Positions 42,923 through 52,182 of a stretch of DNA of 64,000 nt are shown one piece after another. The stretch comes from Acidobacteria bacterium UBA2161 (GTDB lineage Bacteria > Acidobacteriota > Vicinamibacteria > Vicinamibacterales > UBA823): NCBI GenBank assembly GCA_002328835.1, contig DCWN01000042.1, forward strand, positions 191,136-255,135, given 5' to 3'. Below the pieces are notes generated by a model, which did no database searches, was not told the origin of the DNA, and worked only from the letters and a program-made list of their open reading frames with translations. Within the stretch, counting starts at the first letter, position 1. Each line of letters opens with the position of its first letter. The translations under genes and the position numbers were made by a program.

Positions 42923-43627
42923 CTATACGCTGCGCGTCAGTCCCCCATCCACCCTGAGATTCTGTCCGGTGATGTAGCCGGCGTCGGCCGACAGCAGGAA
43001 CCGAACCGTCTTGCCGATCTCCCCCACCGAGCCGTAGCGGCCCATCGGGATCTGCCGCACCAGTTCGTCGTCGGCCGGGAACGAATCGATGTACCCCGGA
43101 AGCACGTTGTTCATCCGGATGCCGTCCGCGGCATGCGCGTCGGCATAGAGCTTCGTGTAGCTGGCCAGCGCGGCGCGCAGCGTTGCCGAGATCGGGAACG
43201 CCGCCGATGGCTCGAAGGCCGCGAAGGTCGAGATGTTGACGATGGCGCCGCCGCCCGCCGCCTTCAGCGGCGGCGTCACGAGCCGCGCCATCCGGACGAC
43301 GCCGAGGAGCACCAGCTCCAGCCCGTTCCGCCAATCGTCGTCGGTCAACTCCAGGAGCGGCCCCTTCGGCGGGTGGCCCGTGTTGTTGACGACGGCGTCG
43401 AGCCGCCCATGGCGATCGAGCGTCGCGTCGACCAGCCGACGCAAGTCGTCGGGCTCCGTGACCGACCCGGTCACGCCGAGGGCATCCAGTTCGCTCGCCA
43501 GCGTCTCGGCCGCGCCCGAGATCGACATCAGGGCCAGCCGGTAGCCATTCGCCGAAAGCTCTCGCGCGATCGCCGCACCCATCCCCTTGCCGGCGGCGGT
43601 CACGATGGCCACGGGGCTGTCGGGCAT
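42923..43627 (-). CDS. Short-chain dehydrogenase/reductase-like protein with non-canonical active site
   Basis: 234 residues, no signal. Rossmann start AIVTAAGKGMG, NNTG motif at residues 81-84 (usual NNAG), structural PGYIDSF and the GQNLRVDGG ending are classical SDR. Ser S133 in NIST fits the catalytic Ser. By spacing, the expected Tyr and Lys of YxxxK fall on S147 and R151 (SATLR). Either this is a known atypical subgroup with another mechanism, or catalysis is lost. It lies between the GIY-YIG gene and the aminotransferase, gaps of 28 and 27 nt. Confidence 0.8.
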   Translation of the reverse strand: MPDSPVAIVTAAGKGMGAAIARELSANGYRLALMSISGAAETLASELDALGVTGSVTEPDDLRRLVDATLDRHGRLDAVVNNTGHPPKGPLLELTDDDWRNGLELVLLGVVRMARLVTPPLKAAGGGAIVNISTFAAFEPSAAFPISATLRAALASYTKLYADAHAADGIRMNNVLPGYIDSFPADDELVRQIPMGRYGSVGEIGKTVRFLLSADAGYITGQNLRVDGGLTRSV

Positions 43628-43655
43628 GATGGTCGAGGCGCGCGCGGGTGTCAGC

Positions 43656-43940
43656 CTACTCTACCGCGTGTCTCAGGGTGGTCTCCCGCCTGTCCATAAT
43701 CAGTGCCAGCTTCCGCGAACGGCGCCACCCTTTGATCTCGGCCTCGCGCCGCTGGGCCGACGACCGCGTCGGATGCGATTCCGTCCAGGCCAATCGGACC
43801 GGCCGACGGCCGGCGGTGTAGCGTGCGCTCCGGGCCGCGTCGTGCTCCCCATTGTGTTCACCGATTCGGCGGTCCAGGTCGGTCGTGACGCCGGTGTACA
43901 GGGTGCCATCGGCGCAGCGCACGACATAGCAGAAATACAT
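43656..43940 (-). CDS. GIY-YIG nuclease-domain protein (UPF0213 / YhbQ-like)
   Basis: 94 residues. The GIY-YIG core appears as CYVVRCADGTLYTGVTTDLDRRIGEHN, followed by PVRLAWTESHPTRSSAQRREAEIKGW, with the Arg and Glu of the family. Stand-alone short proteins of this type are common and have weak or unknown nuclease activity. It is the first gene of a minus-strand set with the SDR and aminotransferase. Nothing suggests it is a homing endonuclease. Confidence 0.9.
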   Translation of the reverse strand: MYFCYVVRCADGTLYTGVTTDLDRRIGEHNGEHDAARSARYTAGRRPVRLAWTESHPTRSSAQRREAEIKGWRRSRKLALIMDRRETTLRHAVE

Positions 43941-43993
43941 GCGAGCCCATCGAGCTTATGCGCTCCGCGTCCCGACGTCGAGCCACGTTGCCG

Positions 43994-43999
43994 TATAAT
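43994..43999 (+). promoter_or_regulatory. TATAAT -10 box before the S9 peptidase gene
   Basis: A perfect TATAAT lies 98 nt before ATG 44092 in the divergent intergenic region, giving a leader of about 85 nt. No clear -35. Confidence 0.45.
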
Positions 44000-44091
44000 C
44001 CGCGTCTGAACCAGATCGCCCGCATGCGCGCCTGTATCACCGGGACGACGATCCGGGCGAAAGCCCCACCCTTAGCCAAGACGAGGTATTC

Positions 44092-46389
44092 ATGCGACTT
44101 GCCCCCACGCCCTCGACGTCACGCGCGATGCTCGGCCTCGTGGCCGCGCTGAGCCTCGCCACCGCGGCACCGGCCGTCGTCTCCGCGCAGGCGACCCGGC
44201 CGATGACGTTCCTCGACGTTCAAGAACTCGCCCGGCCCGGCGCCTGGACCCCGAGCCCGGACGGCCAGTGGATGCTCTACACGATCTCGACTCCCGACTG
44301 GCAGGAGGCCGAGTCGCAGGTCGACCTCCACCTCGTGTCGATGTCGGATGGCGCGGCGTCGAGCCGGCGGCTGACGTTCACGGCCGATGCGGACGAGACG
44401 TCGCCGGCCTGGGCGCGCGACGGGAGCTTCTTCGCCTTCCTGTCCGACCGCGACGCCGGTGACAATGGCGACGACCAGCTGTTCTACATGCGTCCCGACG
44501 GCGGCGAAGCGCGCCGGATCACCGACGTACCGGACGGAATCGCCGATTTCGCCTTCAGTCTGGACGGCGACTGGCTTGCCTACCGCAGCGGCGACGACGG
44601 TCTCGAGCAGCTCTATCGACTCCCGGTGAGCGACCTCTTTTCGGCCGAATCCGAGCAACTGACCGACGGCGAGGCGGGGGTCGAAGACTGGGAATGGGCG
44701 CGCGACAGCCGGCGGATCTATTTCACCCGCCCCGACGCCCACGACGCGGACGAGGTCGAGCGCCGGGAGCAGAAGTTCACGGTCGACATCCGCAACATGG
44801 TGACGCCGCTCTCCCACCTCTGGGCCATCGATCTCGCGCCCTCTGCCGGTGAGCCCCGGCAGCTCACCGACCAGGCCGACATCAGCGTCTCGGCCTTCCG
44901 CCTGTCCGACGACGGCCGCTGGGCCACGTTCACCGGCGGGTCCGCCGCGCGCTACGAGCGAAACATCACGGGCGCGCGGCTCTACGCCGACCAGTTCCTG
45001 CTGAACCTCCAGAGCGGCGACGTCGAGCGATTGACCGACAACTTCGAGGTCGGCGAGAGCCTCGCCAGCGTCTCTCCGGACGGCCGGTGGGTCGCCTTCT
45101 CCGCGCCGGATGACATGACGCGGTACACGATGACCGAGAATCGCGTCTACATCCGGGCGACCGGCGACCGTGGGCAGGCGTTCAGAAAGATCGGCGCCAC
45201 GTTCGACGGCAGCCCCAGGATCGACTTCTGGTCCGACGACGGCAGCACGATCTACTTCAATCATGGCGTCAAGGTCACGACACAGCTCCACGCGCTCGAC
45301 GTCGCCAGTGGCGACGTTCGTCAGATCACGACCGAACGTGCGGCACTCAGCGTGCGTCGCGACGACGACTCGGGCCGGATCCTCGTCGGCTACGCCGATC
45401 CGAAGACGCCGCCCACGGTCTTCGGCGTGCCCGACGTCGACGCCGTGGCCGACCGCGCCTCGTGGACGCGGCTGGTCGAGGCGAACCCGCAGGTCGCCGA
45501 GTTCGCGCTGGGCGAGGAGGCCGAGGTGAACTGGCGCTCGACCGACGGCAAGCTCGTCGGCGGCATCCTGGTTAAGCCGGTCGGGTACGAAGAAGGCCAG
45601 AGGTATCCCCTCATCGTCGCGATTCACGGCGGCCCGGCCTCGGCCGACGTCCTCCGCTTCAACGGCGGCTACAGCGCCCAGGTATACGCCGGCGCCGGCT
45701 ACGCCGTCCTGAAGCCGAACTACCGGGGCTCGCGCAACTACGGCTACGCGCACCGGACCGACATCGTCGGCGACTACTTCACGCTGGGCTACGACGACAT
45801 CATGACCGGCGTGGACCACCTGATCGCCGAGGGCATCGTCGACGGCAACAGCATGGGCGCGCTCGGCTGGAGCGCCGGCGGCCACTGGTCGAACTGGATC
45901 CTGACGCACACCGATCGGTTCAAGGCGATCAGCTCGGGCGCCGGCACGATGAACTGGATTTCGATGTACGCCCAGAGCGACGTCCAGCGAAACCGGCGCT
46001 TCTACGTGGGCGACGACCTGCTCTACGACAACTTCGACATGTATTGGGACCAGTCGCCGCTCAAGTACATCAAGGACGCGGCCACACCCACGATGATTCA
46101 TGTCGTCGAGGGTGACCCGCGCGTCCCGAGCCCGCAGTCGGTCGAACTGCACATGGCGCTGAAGAAGCTCGGTGTCGACACGGAGCTGTTCATGTATCCG
46201 GGACGCAGCCACGGCATCCCGGATCCTCGGAACCGACTCGTGAAGGCCGTTAGCGAGATGGCCTGGATGGACTTCTACGTCCGTGATCTTGGTGAGAAGT
46301 TCCAGTGGCGCGACGTGCTGGCCACGCTCGACCTGGACGCGGACGACGAGACGTCCGAGACCGGCGCGACGAGCGAGGCGCAGCGCTGA
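44092..46389 (+). CDS. Exported S9 family peptidase (DPP/acylaminoacyl peptidase-like)
   Basis: 765 residues with a signal peptide (cut after VVSAQ). An N-terminal beta-propeller of TolB/DPP type (DVQELARPGAWTPSPDGQWMLYT, ETSPAWARDGSFFAFLSDRD) spans about residues 35-470. The hydrolase domain follows with PLIVAIHGGPAS, the nucleophile S594 in GWSAGGHW, an Asp in VEGDPRVP and the His in GRSHGIP. The set fits a serine exopeptidase or oligopeptidase of the periplasm. It ends before a bidirectional terminator. Confidence 0.9.
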   Translation: MRLAPTPSTSRAMLGLVAALSLATAAPAVVSAQATRPMTFLDVQELARPGAWTPSPDGQWMLYTISTPDWQEAESQVDLHLVSMSDGAASSRRLTFTADADETSPAWARDGSFFAFLSDRDAGDNGDDQLFYMRPDGGEARRITDVPDGIADFAFSLDGDWLAYRSGDDGLEQLYRLPVSDLFSAESEQLTDGEAGVEDWEWARDSRRIYFTRPDAHDADEVERREQKFTVDIRNMVTPLSHLWAIDLAPSAGEPRQLTDQADISVSAFRLSDDGRWATFTGGSAARYERNITGARLYADQFLLNLQSGDVERLTDNFEVGESLASVSPDGRWVAFSAPDDMTRYTMTENRVYIRATGDRGQAFRKIGATFDGSPRIDFWSDDGSTIYFNHGVKVTTQLHALDVASGDVRQITTERAALSVRRDDDSGRILVGYADPKTPPTVFGVPDVDAVADRASWTRLVEANPQVAEFALGEEAEVNWRSTDGKLVGGILVKPVGYEEGQRYPLIVAIHGGPASADVLRFNGGYSAQVYAGAGYAVLKPNYRGSRNYGYAHRTDIVGDYFTLGYDDIMTGVDHLIAEGIVDGNSMGALGWSAGGHWSNWILTHTDRFKAISSGAGTMNWISMYAQSDVQRNRRFYVGDDLLYDNFDMYWDQSPLKYIKDAATPTMIHVVEGDPRVPSPQSVELHMALKKLGVDTELFMYPGRSHGIPDPRNRLVKAVSEMAWMDFYVRDLGEKFQWRDVLATLDLDADDETSETGATSEAQR

Positions 46390-46410
46390 CGGACTTCGAC
46401 GCCACAAGAA

Positions 46411-46445
46411 GACGGCCCGGGCATCGCGAGGAGGCCCGGGCCGTC
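46411..46445. terminator. Bidirectional hairpin terminator between convergent genes
   Basis: GACGGCCCGGGC (46411-46422) pairs perfectly with GCCCGGGCCGTC (46434-46445), loop of 11 nt. It lies between the S9 peptidase stop (46389) and the NHL lipoprotein stop (46471). The minus strand continues with TTCTTG, a short U-rich tail; the plus side has only TGCGT. Confidence 0.7.
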
Positions 46446-46470
46446 TGCGTACGCTCGATCTGAGGCGCGC

Positions 46471-47742
46471 CTACTGGGTCGGCCAGAGCACGCCCTGGCT
46501 GTTCAGCCCCTCGGCACCTGCCGGAATCGGCCCCATGCCCTTGTAGACGAACTTCTGCACGCGAGACCCCTCGTAGGTCTCGGTCGTGTAGATGTTGCCG
46601 TCCGAGTCGACCGCGATGCTGTGCACGGCGAAGAACATGCCGGGCTGCCGTCCGCCATCGCCGAACGCCGTCAGGACTTCCATCGTCTCGCGGAGGATGA
46701 TGTAGACCTTCATGTTCTGCCCGTCGGCCAGGTAGATGTAGGTCTGCTCGGGATCGGGCGAGAAGTCGAGGTCCCAGGTCGAGCCTTGCGACCGCGTCGC
46801 CGGCGCGATGATGTACTCGTCGACGAACGTCCCGTCCTTCTGGAAGACCTGGATCCGGTCGGCGGCGCGGTCACAGACGTAGACCAGGCCGTCGTTGGCG
46901 ATCTCAGAGCAATGCACGGGCCCACGGAACTGCTTCGCGGGTTCCGCCTCGTCCGGCGAGTACCGGCCGAGATCGACGCTGTCGTCCGGCGGCTCGCCAT
47001 ACGCGCCCCAGTACCGCTTGATTTCGCCTGAGTCCATGTCGACGACCGCGATCCGCTTGTTGTAGTAGCCGTCGGCGAAGTAGGCCTCGTTCGCGTCGGG
47101 GTCGATCCCGATCTTGGCGACCCGGCCGAAGCTCTCCATGTCGTGGCTGTCGCGCTCGAAGACCGGCCGGCCGTCGCGCTCGCCGGTCTGGCGCGCACCG
47201 AACTGGCCGAACGACTTCACGAACGTGCCGTCGCGCGTGAACTTGAGCACGTGCGAGTCGGCGCCGCCGTTGCCGCCGATCCAGACGTTGTCCATGTGAT
47301 CGATGGTGATGCCGTGATTCGACTGCGGCCAGACGTAGTCACCGGTCTCGGTGCCGGGTCCGCCCCAGCTCCCCACCAGATTGCCTTCCTGGTCGAACTC
47401 GAGCACCGGGTCACCCGGCTGGCAGCACTCGCTCAGCGGCGGGTCCTGGGCCAGGCCGATCTCGGTGGTCGCGGCGAACTGGTCCGGCGTGTTGCGATGC
47501 ACGACCCAGATGTGGTCCTGCGAGTCGACGTCGACGCCGATCGTCGGGCCCATCAGCCAGTGATTCGGCAGGTTCTTCGGCCACACCGGGTCGACCTCGA
47601 ACATGGGCGCTTGTGTTCCGTCGCCCGCGGCCGCCGCCATGCCCTCACTGGCCTCCTCCTCCACCATCGCCTGGCCGCAGCCAAGCGCGATCAGGAGCGC
47701 GGCCAACGAGGCTCCAACGAAAAGGTTCTGCTTCCGCTTCAT
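46471..47742 (-). CDS. NHL-repeat lipoprotein, amidating-lyase-like (paralogue of 6750-7928)
   Basis: 423 residues from ATG 47742, preceded by GGGGGAGGAG. The leader ends LIALGC, a lipobox. The mature part opens MFEVDPVWPKNLPNHWLMG, as in the paralogue at 6750. Blades include LVGSWGGPGTETGDYVWPQSNHG, NVWIGGNGGADSHVLKF, GLVYVCDRAADRIQVFQ and NIYTTETYEGSRVQKFVY. It may be an amidating-lyase-like metal site protein. One copy is lipid-anchored and the other is free, suggesting different locations for similar work. Confidence 0.84.
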   Translation of the reverse strand: MKRKQNLFVGASLAALLIALGCGQAMVEEEASEGMAAAAGDGTQAPMFEVDPVWPKNLPNHWLMGPTIGVDVDSQDHIWVVHRNTPDQFAATTEIGLAQDPPLSECCQPGDPVLEFDQEGNLVGSWGGPGTETGDYVWPQSNHGITIDHMDNVWIGGNGGADSHVLKFTRDGTFVKSFGQFGARQTGERDGRPVFERDSHDMESFGRVAKIGIDPDANEAYFADGYYNKRIAVVDMDSGEIKRYWGAYGEPPDDSVDLGRYSPDEAEPAKQFRGPVHCSEIANDGLVYVCDRAADRIQVFQKDGTFVDEYIIAPATRSQGSTWDLDFSPDPEQTYIYLADGQNMKVYIILRETMEVLTAFGDGGRQPGMFFAVHSIAVDSDGNIYTTETYEGSRVQKFVYKGMGPIPAGAEGLNSQGVLWPTQ

Positions 47743-47805
47743 CCCACTCCTCCCCCTGGCCAAGATGCGAACCAAGCCGCGCCACACCACGGGCCCGGCA
47801 TCGTC

Positions 47806-47835
47806 TTGGCGGCTGATAGCGCCGACAAGTATACT
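47806..47835 (+). promoter_or_regulatory. Promoter giving a near-leaderless hupE-like mRNA
   Basis: TTGGCG (47806-47811) and TATACT (47830-47835) are 18 nt apart. The -10 starts exactly 20 nt before ATG 47850, the same offset as for padR and the kinase gene. Confidence 0.5.
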
Positions 47836-47849
47836 GGCGAACCGCTCGG

Positions 47850-49325
47850 ATGCACCCGATTTCCTCATTCCGATTCCTTCGCGGGCCTTCGGGCCCAACT
47901 TCTCGTCGCTCGAGTTCCGTATCCCGTTCGTCTTCAACGTGTTGCGCGCCTCGGCGGCCGGGCGTCCGCCGGCACCGTGGCGCCGCCTGTCTCGGCCTCC
48001 TGGTCGCAGGGCTTGTCGTCGCCTCACCGGTGGGCCCGGTCGCCCACGAGATTCCGGCCGACGTGACCGTGCAGGCGATCGTCCGGGCCGAGGGACGCCG
48101 GCTGCAGATGCTGGTGCGCGTGCCGTTGGTGGCGATGCAGGACTTCAATTTTCCGCAGCGCTCGGACGGCTACATTGACGTCGAGGCCGCCCGGGCGATG
48201 TTCCGGGACGCCATGATGGTCTGGGTGGGCGACGAACTGAACGTCTACGAACAGGACACGCGCCTGACCGGCCAGCGGCTGGTGGCCGTCCAGGTGTCCG
48301 AGCCGGATGACCGTTCGTTCGCGACCTATGCGGAGGCACTGGCCCGGATCACCGAGCAACCGCTCTCGAACGCCACGAACGTCTATTTCGAGAATGGCTT
48401 GCTGGACGCGCTCTTCGAGTATCCGATCCGATCGGGCACCTCGAACTTCTCGACCGACCTGACGCTGGGCCGGCTGGGACTCCGGACGATCACCGTGCTG
48501 CGGCTCGTTCTGCCCAACGGCGCCGTCCGGGCGTTCGAGTACGCCGGCAACGCGGGCCTCATTCGCCTCGACCCGCGATGGCACCAGGCGGCGCTCCGCT
48601 TCGTGGCGCTCGGCTTCGAACACATCCTGGACGGCATCGACCACCTGCTCTTCCTGGCATGCCTGGTCATCCCCTTCAGGCGGCTCGGCCCGCTCGTGGC
48701 AATCGTCACCTCGTTCACCCTGGCCCACTCGGTCACGCTAATCGCGTCGGCGTTCGACCTGGCGCCCGAGGCCGCCTGGTTCCCACCGCTCGTCGAGACG
48801 ATCATCGCGCTGTCCATCGTCTACATGGCGGTCGAGAACATCGTCGGCGTGAAGCTCCAGCGGCGATGGCTGATCACGTTCGGCTTCGGATTGGTCCATG
48901 GCTTCGGGTTTTCGTTCGCCCTGCGCGAGACGCTGCAGTTCGCCGGATCGCACCTGCTGATGTCGCTGCTCTCGTTCAATCTCGGCGTCGAGCTGGGTCA
49001 ACTCGCCGTCCTGGCGGTACTCGTGCCGGCCTTGACGTTGACGTTCAGACACGTCGTGCCGGAAACAATCGGCGCCGTCCTGCTCTCGGCGCTGGTGGCC
49101 CATACCGGCTGGCACTGGATGACCGAGCGCGGCGCGGAACTGGCGCTGCACGAGTTCCGACTCCCAGCATTCGATCTGCCTCTACTGATCACGGTCGCGC
49201 AGTGGGGGGTGCTCGCCGCCATCGTCGCCGGACTCGTCCGGCTGATGGTGTATGTCTTCCCGAACGCACCGTCACCGACCTCCGACCATGTCAGTCGCCG
49301 CGCACCTGAGAATCCGGGTCGCTGA
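47850..49325 (+). CDS. HupE/UreJ_2 family membrane protein
   Basis: 491 residues. After an Arg/Ser-rich start and a signal-like helix (CLGLLVAGLVVASPVGPVA), an exported N-terminal domain (about 65-245) precedes a membrane part with six or so helices beginning GFEHILDGIDHLLFLACLVIPF, the HupE_UreJ_2 signature, then HSVTLIASAFDL and FGFGLVHGFGFSF. HupE proteins are nickel/cobalt permeases, but this subtype with a long exported domain is found away from hydrogenase and urease genes, as here. No other in-frame start explains the promoter spacing. The 3' end overlaps the next gene by 38 nt. Confidence 0.78.
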   Translation: MHPISSFRFLRGPSGPTSRRSSSVSRSSSTCCAPRRPGVRRHRGAACLGLLVAGLVVASPVGPVAHEIPADVTVQAIVRAEGRRLQMLVRVPLVAMQDFNFPQRSDGYIDVEAARAMFRDAMMVWVGDELNVYEQDTRLTGQRLVAVQVSEPDDRSFATYAEALARITEQPLSNATNVYFENGLLDALFEYPIRSGTSNFSTDLTLGRLGLRTITVLRLVLPNGAVRAFEYAGNAGLIRLDPRWHQAALRFVALGFEHILDGIDHLLFLACLVIPFRRLGPLVAIVTSFTLAHSVTLIASAFDLAPEAAWFPPLVETIIALSIVYMAVENIVGVKLQRRWLITFGFGLVHGFGFSFALRETLQFAGSHLLMSLLSFNLGVELGQLAVLAVLVPALTLTFRHVVPETIGAVLLSALVAHTGWHWMTERGAELALHEFRLPAFDLPLLITVAQWGVLAAIVAGLVRLMVYVFPNAPSPTSDHVSRRAPENPGR

Positions 49326-49968
49326 GTACGACCGGACGATTCGCACGTTCATCCCCCACTACAGCGAGATGCTGCGCGTGGCCTGCGATGCCCTGCGCCC
49401 GCGGCGTCCGGCACCGACGATCGTGGATCTGGGCGTCGGCACCGGCGCCCTCGCCGCCGCCTGCCTGAAGGCCGTGCCCGCCGCGCAGCTGGTCGGCCTC
49501 GATACCGACCCCGCCATGCTCGCCGTCGCCGCCCGCCGGCTGCGTCGCCGCGGGCGCCGCGTCGAGCTTCGACGGCAGGACTTCACCCGGGGCGCGCTCC
49601 CGCGCGCCGACCTCTTCACGGCCTGCATCTCGCTGCACCACGTCCTGACACCCGCCCCGAAGATCCGGCTGTACCGGCGCTGCCACGACGCCCTGCGGCG
49701 CGGCGGCGCCCTCGTGTCGATCGACTGCATGCCGCCGGCCGAGCCTGGCCTCCAGGCGATCTCCACCGAGGCGTGGCTCGACCACATGACCCGGACTTAC
49801 TCGCGCCGCACCGCACGGGGCCACCTCGCAGCCTGGGCCGAGGAGGATCGGTACTTCCCGCTCGCGCAGGAACAGGAGATGCTGCGGGCCGCCGGCTTCC
49901 GGGTCGAGGTCGTCTGGCGGCGAGGCGCGTTCGCGGTCGTACGGGCCGCCAAGCGCCGCACGGCTTGA
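49288..49968 (+). CDS. Class I SAM-dependent methyltransferase
   Basis: 226 residues, cytoplasmic. SAM-binding motif I is VDLGVGTGALAAACL near residues 46-60, with motif II acid in GLDTDPAML and post-motifs LFTACISLHHVL and LRRGGALVSID. The start lies inside the hupE-like gene (38-nt overlap), so the two are likely translationally coupled. The substrate may be a small molecule; nothing in the sequence specifies it. Confidence 0.85.
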   Translation: MSVAAHLRIRVAEYDRTIRTFIPHYSEMLRVACDALRPRRPAPTIVDLGVGTGALAAACLKAVPAAQLVGLDTDPAMLAVAARRLRRRGRRVELRRQDFTRGALPRADLFTACISLHHVLTPAPKIRLYRRCHDALRRGGALVSIDCMPPAEPGLQAISTEAWLDHMTRTYSRRTARGHLAAWAEEDRYFPLAQEQEMLRAAGFRVEVVWRRGAFAVVRAAKRRTA

Positions 49969-50033
49969 GGGAGATCCGGCCGGCCACTATAGTGGTGCGA
50001 CCCGTCGGCAGGAATTGACTCCAGGAGGTCGCC

Positions 50034-50903
50034 ATGCAGGTCTTCCGTTGCGCCGTCGTCGTTGGGCTCGCCACGCTGCTCTGGGCCGCGCCGGCCGCAG
50101 CGCAGCAAGACGTCGACTGGGACGCCGTGGAGATCTCGGTGCATCACGTCGCCGGCGGCGTGCACTACCTGGAAGGCCGCGGCGGCAACATCGGCCTGTC
50201 GATCGGCGAGGATGGCGTCGTGATGATCGACGATCAGTACGCACCGCTGACCGATCGGATCGTCCGGGCGATCGAAGATGTGTCGAACGGCGACATCCGG
50301 TTCGTCATCAACACCCACGTGCACCCCGACCACACGGGCGGCAACGAGAACCTCGGCCGGATGGGGGTCGTCATCTTGGCCCACGACCGCGTTCGGGTGC
50401 GCCTGGCCGGCCGGCTGCCCGAGGCGGCGCTGCCCGTCCTGACCTACAGCGACACCGCGACCATCCACCTGAACGGCGAACAGGTGCACGCCTTTCCGGT
50501 GCCACCGGCCCACACCGACGGCGACAGCTTCATCCACTTCCGGGGCTCGGACGTGCTTCACCTGGGCGACGTCTTTCGCACCGTCGCGTTTCCGGTCATC
50601 GACCGGAACAACGGCGGCACGCTCGACGGGACGATCGCGGCGCTCGGCATGGCCGTCGGCGTCGCCGGACCGGAGACGAAGATCATCCCCGGCCACGGCG
50701 TGGTCTCGAGCCGCGAGGACGTCATGGCGTTTCGCGACATGATTCTCGTCGTGGCCGACCGCGTGAAGGCGCTGGTGGATGAGGAACGGAGCTACGAAGA
50801 GGTCGCGGCGGCGGACCCGACCGCCGAGTGGAACGAACGCTACGGCGACCCGACCCGATTCCTGACCGCCGTGTACGCGGAACTGTCCGGAGAGGCCCAG
50901 TAA
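50034..50903 (+). CDS. Exported metallo-beta-lactamase-fold hydrolase
   Basis: 289 residues, signal peptide cut after AAPAAAQ. The zinc motif is H95-x-H97-x-D99-H100 in THVHPDHTGG. Later ligands are a His in PPAHTDGDS, the Asp in LHLGDVF and the His in IPGHGVV. This is the common environmental MBL-fold group (cyclase-like or quinoprotein relay) and is not evidence for beta-lactam resistance. ATG 50034 follows AGGAGG at good spacing. A TATAGT box lies at 49988-49993. The M28 gene follows after 25 nt, and the FAD oxidoreductase after that, so they form one transcription set. Confidence 0.88.
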   Translation: MQVFRCAVVVGLATLLWAAPAAAQQDVDWDAVEISVHHVAGGVHYLEGRGGNIGLSIGEDGVVMIDDQYAPLTDRIVRAIEDVSNGDIRFVINTHVHPDHTGGNENLGRMGVVILAHDRVRVRLAGRLPEAALPVLTYSDTATIHLNGEQVHAFPVPPAHTDGDSFIHFRGSDVLHLGDVFRTVAFPVIDRNNGGTLDGTIAALGMAVGVAGPETKIIPGHGVVSSREDVMAFRDMILVVADRVKALVDEERSYEEVAAADPTAEWNERYGDPTRFLTAVYAELSGEAQ

Positions 50904-50928
50904 CTCGTTGAATGTCGAGGACCCTCAC

Positions 50929-52182
50929 ATGCGCACTTCACTCACGTTCATACTCGGAATGACGACCGCGATGGGACTCGGCGCATCCGTGCTGCAGGCG
51001 CAGCAGGCGCACGATCCCGACAACGCGGACGTTCGGACGCTGGTCAGTCGGCTGAGCCTCGACCAGTACAAGGCGACGCTGAAGGGCCTGACGCAGTTCG
51101 GCGACCGCCGCCAGGGCACCCAGCGCAACCGTGATGCGATCGACTGGATCGAGCAGCAACTCGTGGCCGTCGGCTGCACGGCGACCGGGCGCATCGGCTA
51201 CGTCTTCGACCCTCCACCTCGCCAGGGCGGCGGGCGGCGGCGCGGCGGCGGCCGTGACCTCAACCCCAGCGACGGCACGCCGACGGGCGGACGGATCGGC
51301 CGCAACGGCAGCGGGCCCGGCGGCAGCTCGATCTTCGGCTATCGCGGACGCACCGGCGTGAACACCGATCCGATGGCCCAGCCCGACGAGCGGCTGCGCG
51401 AGCTGAACATGGAGCCGGCGACCAACGGCCCGCGCCAGGAGGTCTACTGCACGAAGGTGGGCACGACCCGGCCCGACGAGATGTACATCATCGGCGCCCA
51501 CATGGACGGCCACGGCTGGGGTGAAGCGGCGAACGACGACGGCTCCGGGACCGCGCTCGTCATGGAACTCGCCCGGGTCTTCAGCGCGCCCGACGTCGAG
51601 ACCGAGCGGTCGATCCGGTTCGTGCTCTGGAACAACGAGGAGACCGGACTGAACGGCGCCCGGGCCTACGTCGAACAGCGCGTCGACCTGCAGGGACAGG
51701 AAGACCCGCCCGGCTCGGGCCGTTATCCCGAGCCGCGCTGGCTCGGCATGATCCAGCACGACATGATGATGTTCGACCATGGCGCGCCGCGCGCCGACGG
51801 CACCGTGAGCCGCGATCAGCGACCCGAGGCCGACGTGAACGTGGAGTATCAGTCCACGGCGGATCTCGCCGACGAAGCGCGGGAGCTGGCATTCTTCTTC
51901 AAGGCGGCCAATGACGCCTATGCCACGGACTACCCGGCGACGGTCGGCCCGCACATGACGAACACCGACTCGACGCCGTTCATGAGCCTCGTGCCGTCGA
52001 TCAGCCTGCGCGAGAACGAGCGGGGTGCCCACGTCGGCGCCGGCTGGGACCCGCACTGGCACCAGGTGACCGACGTCTACGCGACGTTCAGCGACGACGA
52101 CTTCCGGCTCGGCCTGAATGCCGGACAGACAACCCTGGCCGCGATCGCGCAACTGACCGGCGCGACGGTCGCCGCGCGATGA
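50929..52182 (+). CDS. Exported M28 family zinc peptidase
   Basis: 417 residues with a signal peptide (cut near residue 25). The dizinc peptidase ligands fit: His in GAHMDGHG, bridging Asp in ANDDGSGTA, Glu pair in NNEETGLNGA, Asp in MIQHDMMMFDHG and a late His in HWHQVTD. A Gly/Arg-rich insert of about 35 residues (RQGGGRRRGGGRD and on) sits between the start of the fold and the zinc site. Likely an aminopeptidase of the periplasm. ATG 50929 is preferred over TTG 50908. It ends in ATGA, the start of the next gene. Confidence 0.86.
   Translation: MRTSLTFILGMTTAMGLGASVLQAQQAHDPDNADVRTLVSRLSLDQYKATLKGLTQFGDRRQGTQRNRDAIDWIEQQLVAVGCTATGRIGYVFDPPPRQGGGRRRGGGRDLNPSDGTPTGGRIGRNGSGPGGSSIFGYRGRTGVNTDPMAQPDERLRELNMEPATNGPRQEVYCTKVGTTRPDEMYIIGAHMDGHGWGEAANDDGSGTALVMELARVFSAPDVETERSIRFVLWNNEETGLNGARAYVEQRVDLQGQEDPPGSGRYPEPRWLGMIQHDMMMFDHGAPRADGTVSRDQRPEADVNVEYQSTADLADEARELAFFFKAANDAYATDYPATVGPHMTNTDSTPFMSLVPSISLRENERGAHVGAGWDPHWHQVTDVYATFSDDDFRLGLNAGQTTLAAIAQLTGATVAAR

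Noticed and set aside
44119..46407. Minus-strand frame of over 750 codons
   Set aside because: Exactly antisense to the S9 peptidase, whose catalytic residues are all in place; the minus frame resembles no protein.
50034..50903. Possible beta-lactamase
   Set aside because: Only the general MBL-fold zinc motif is present; nothing specific to antibiotic hydrolysis.
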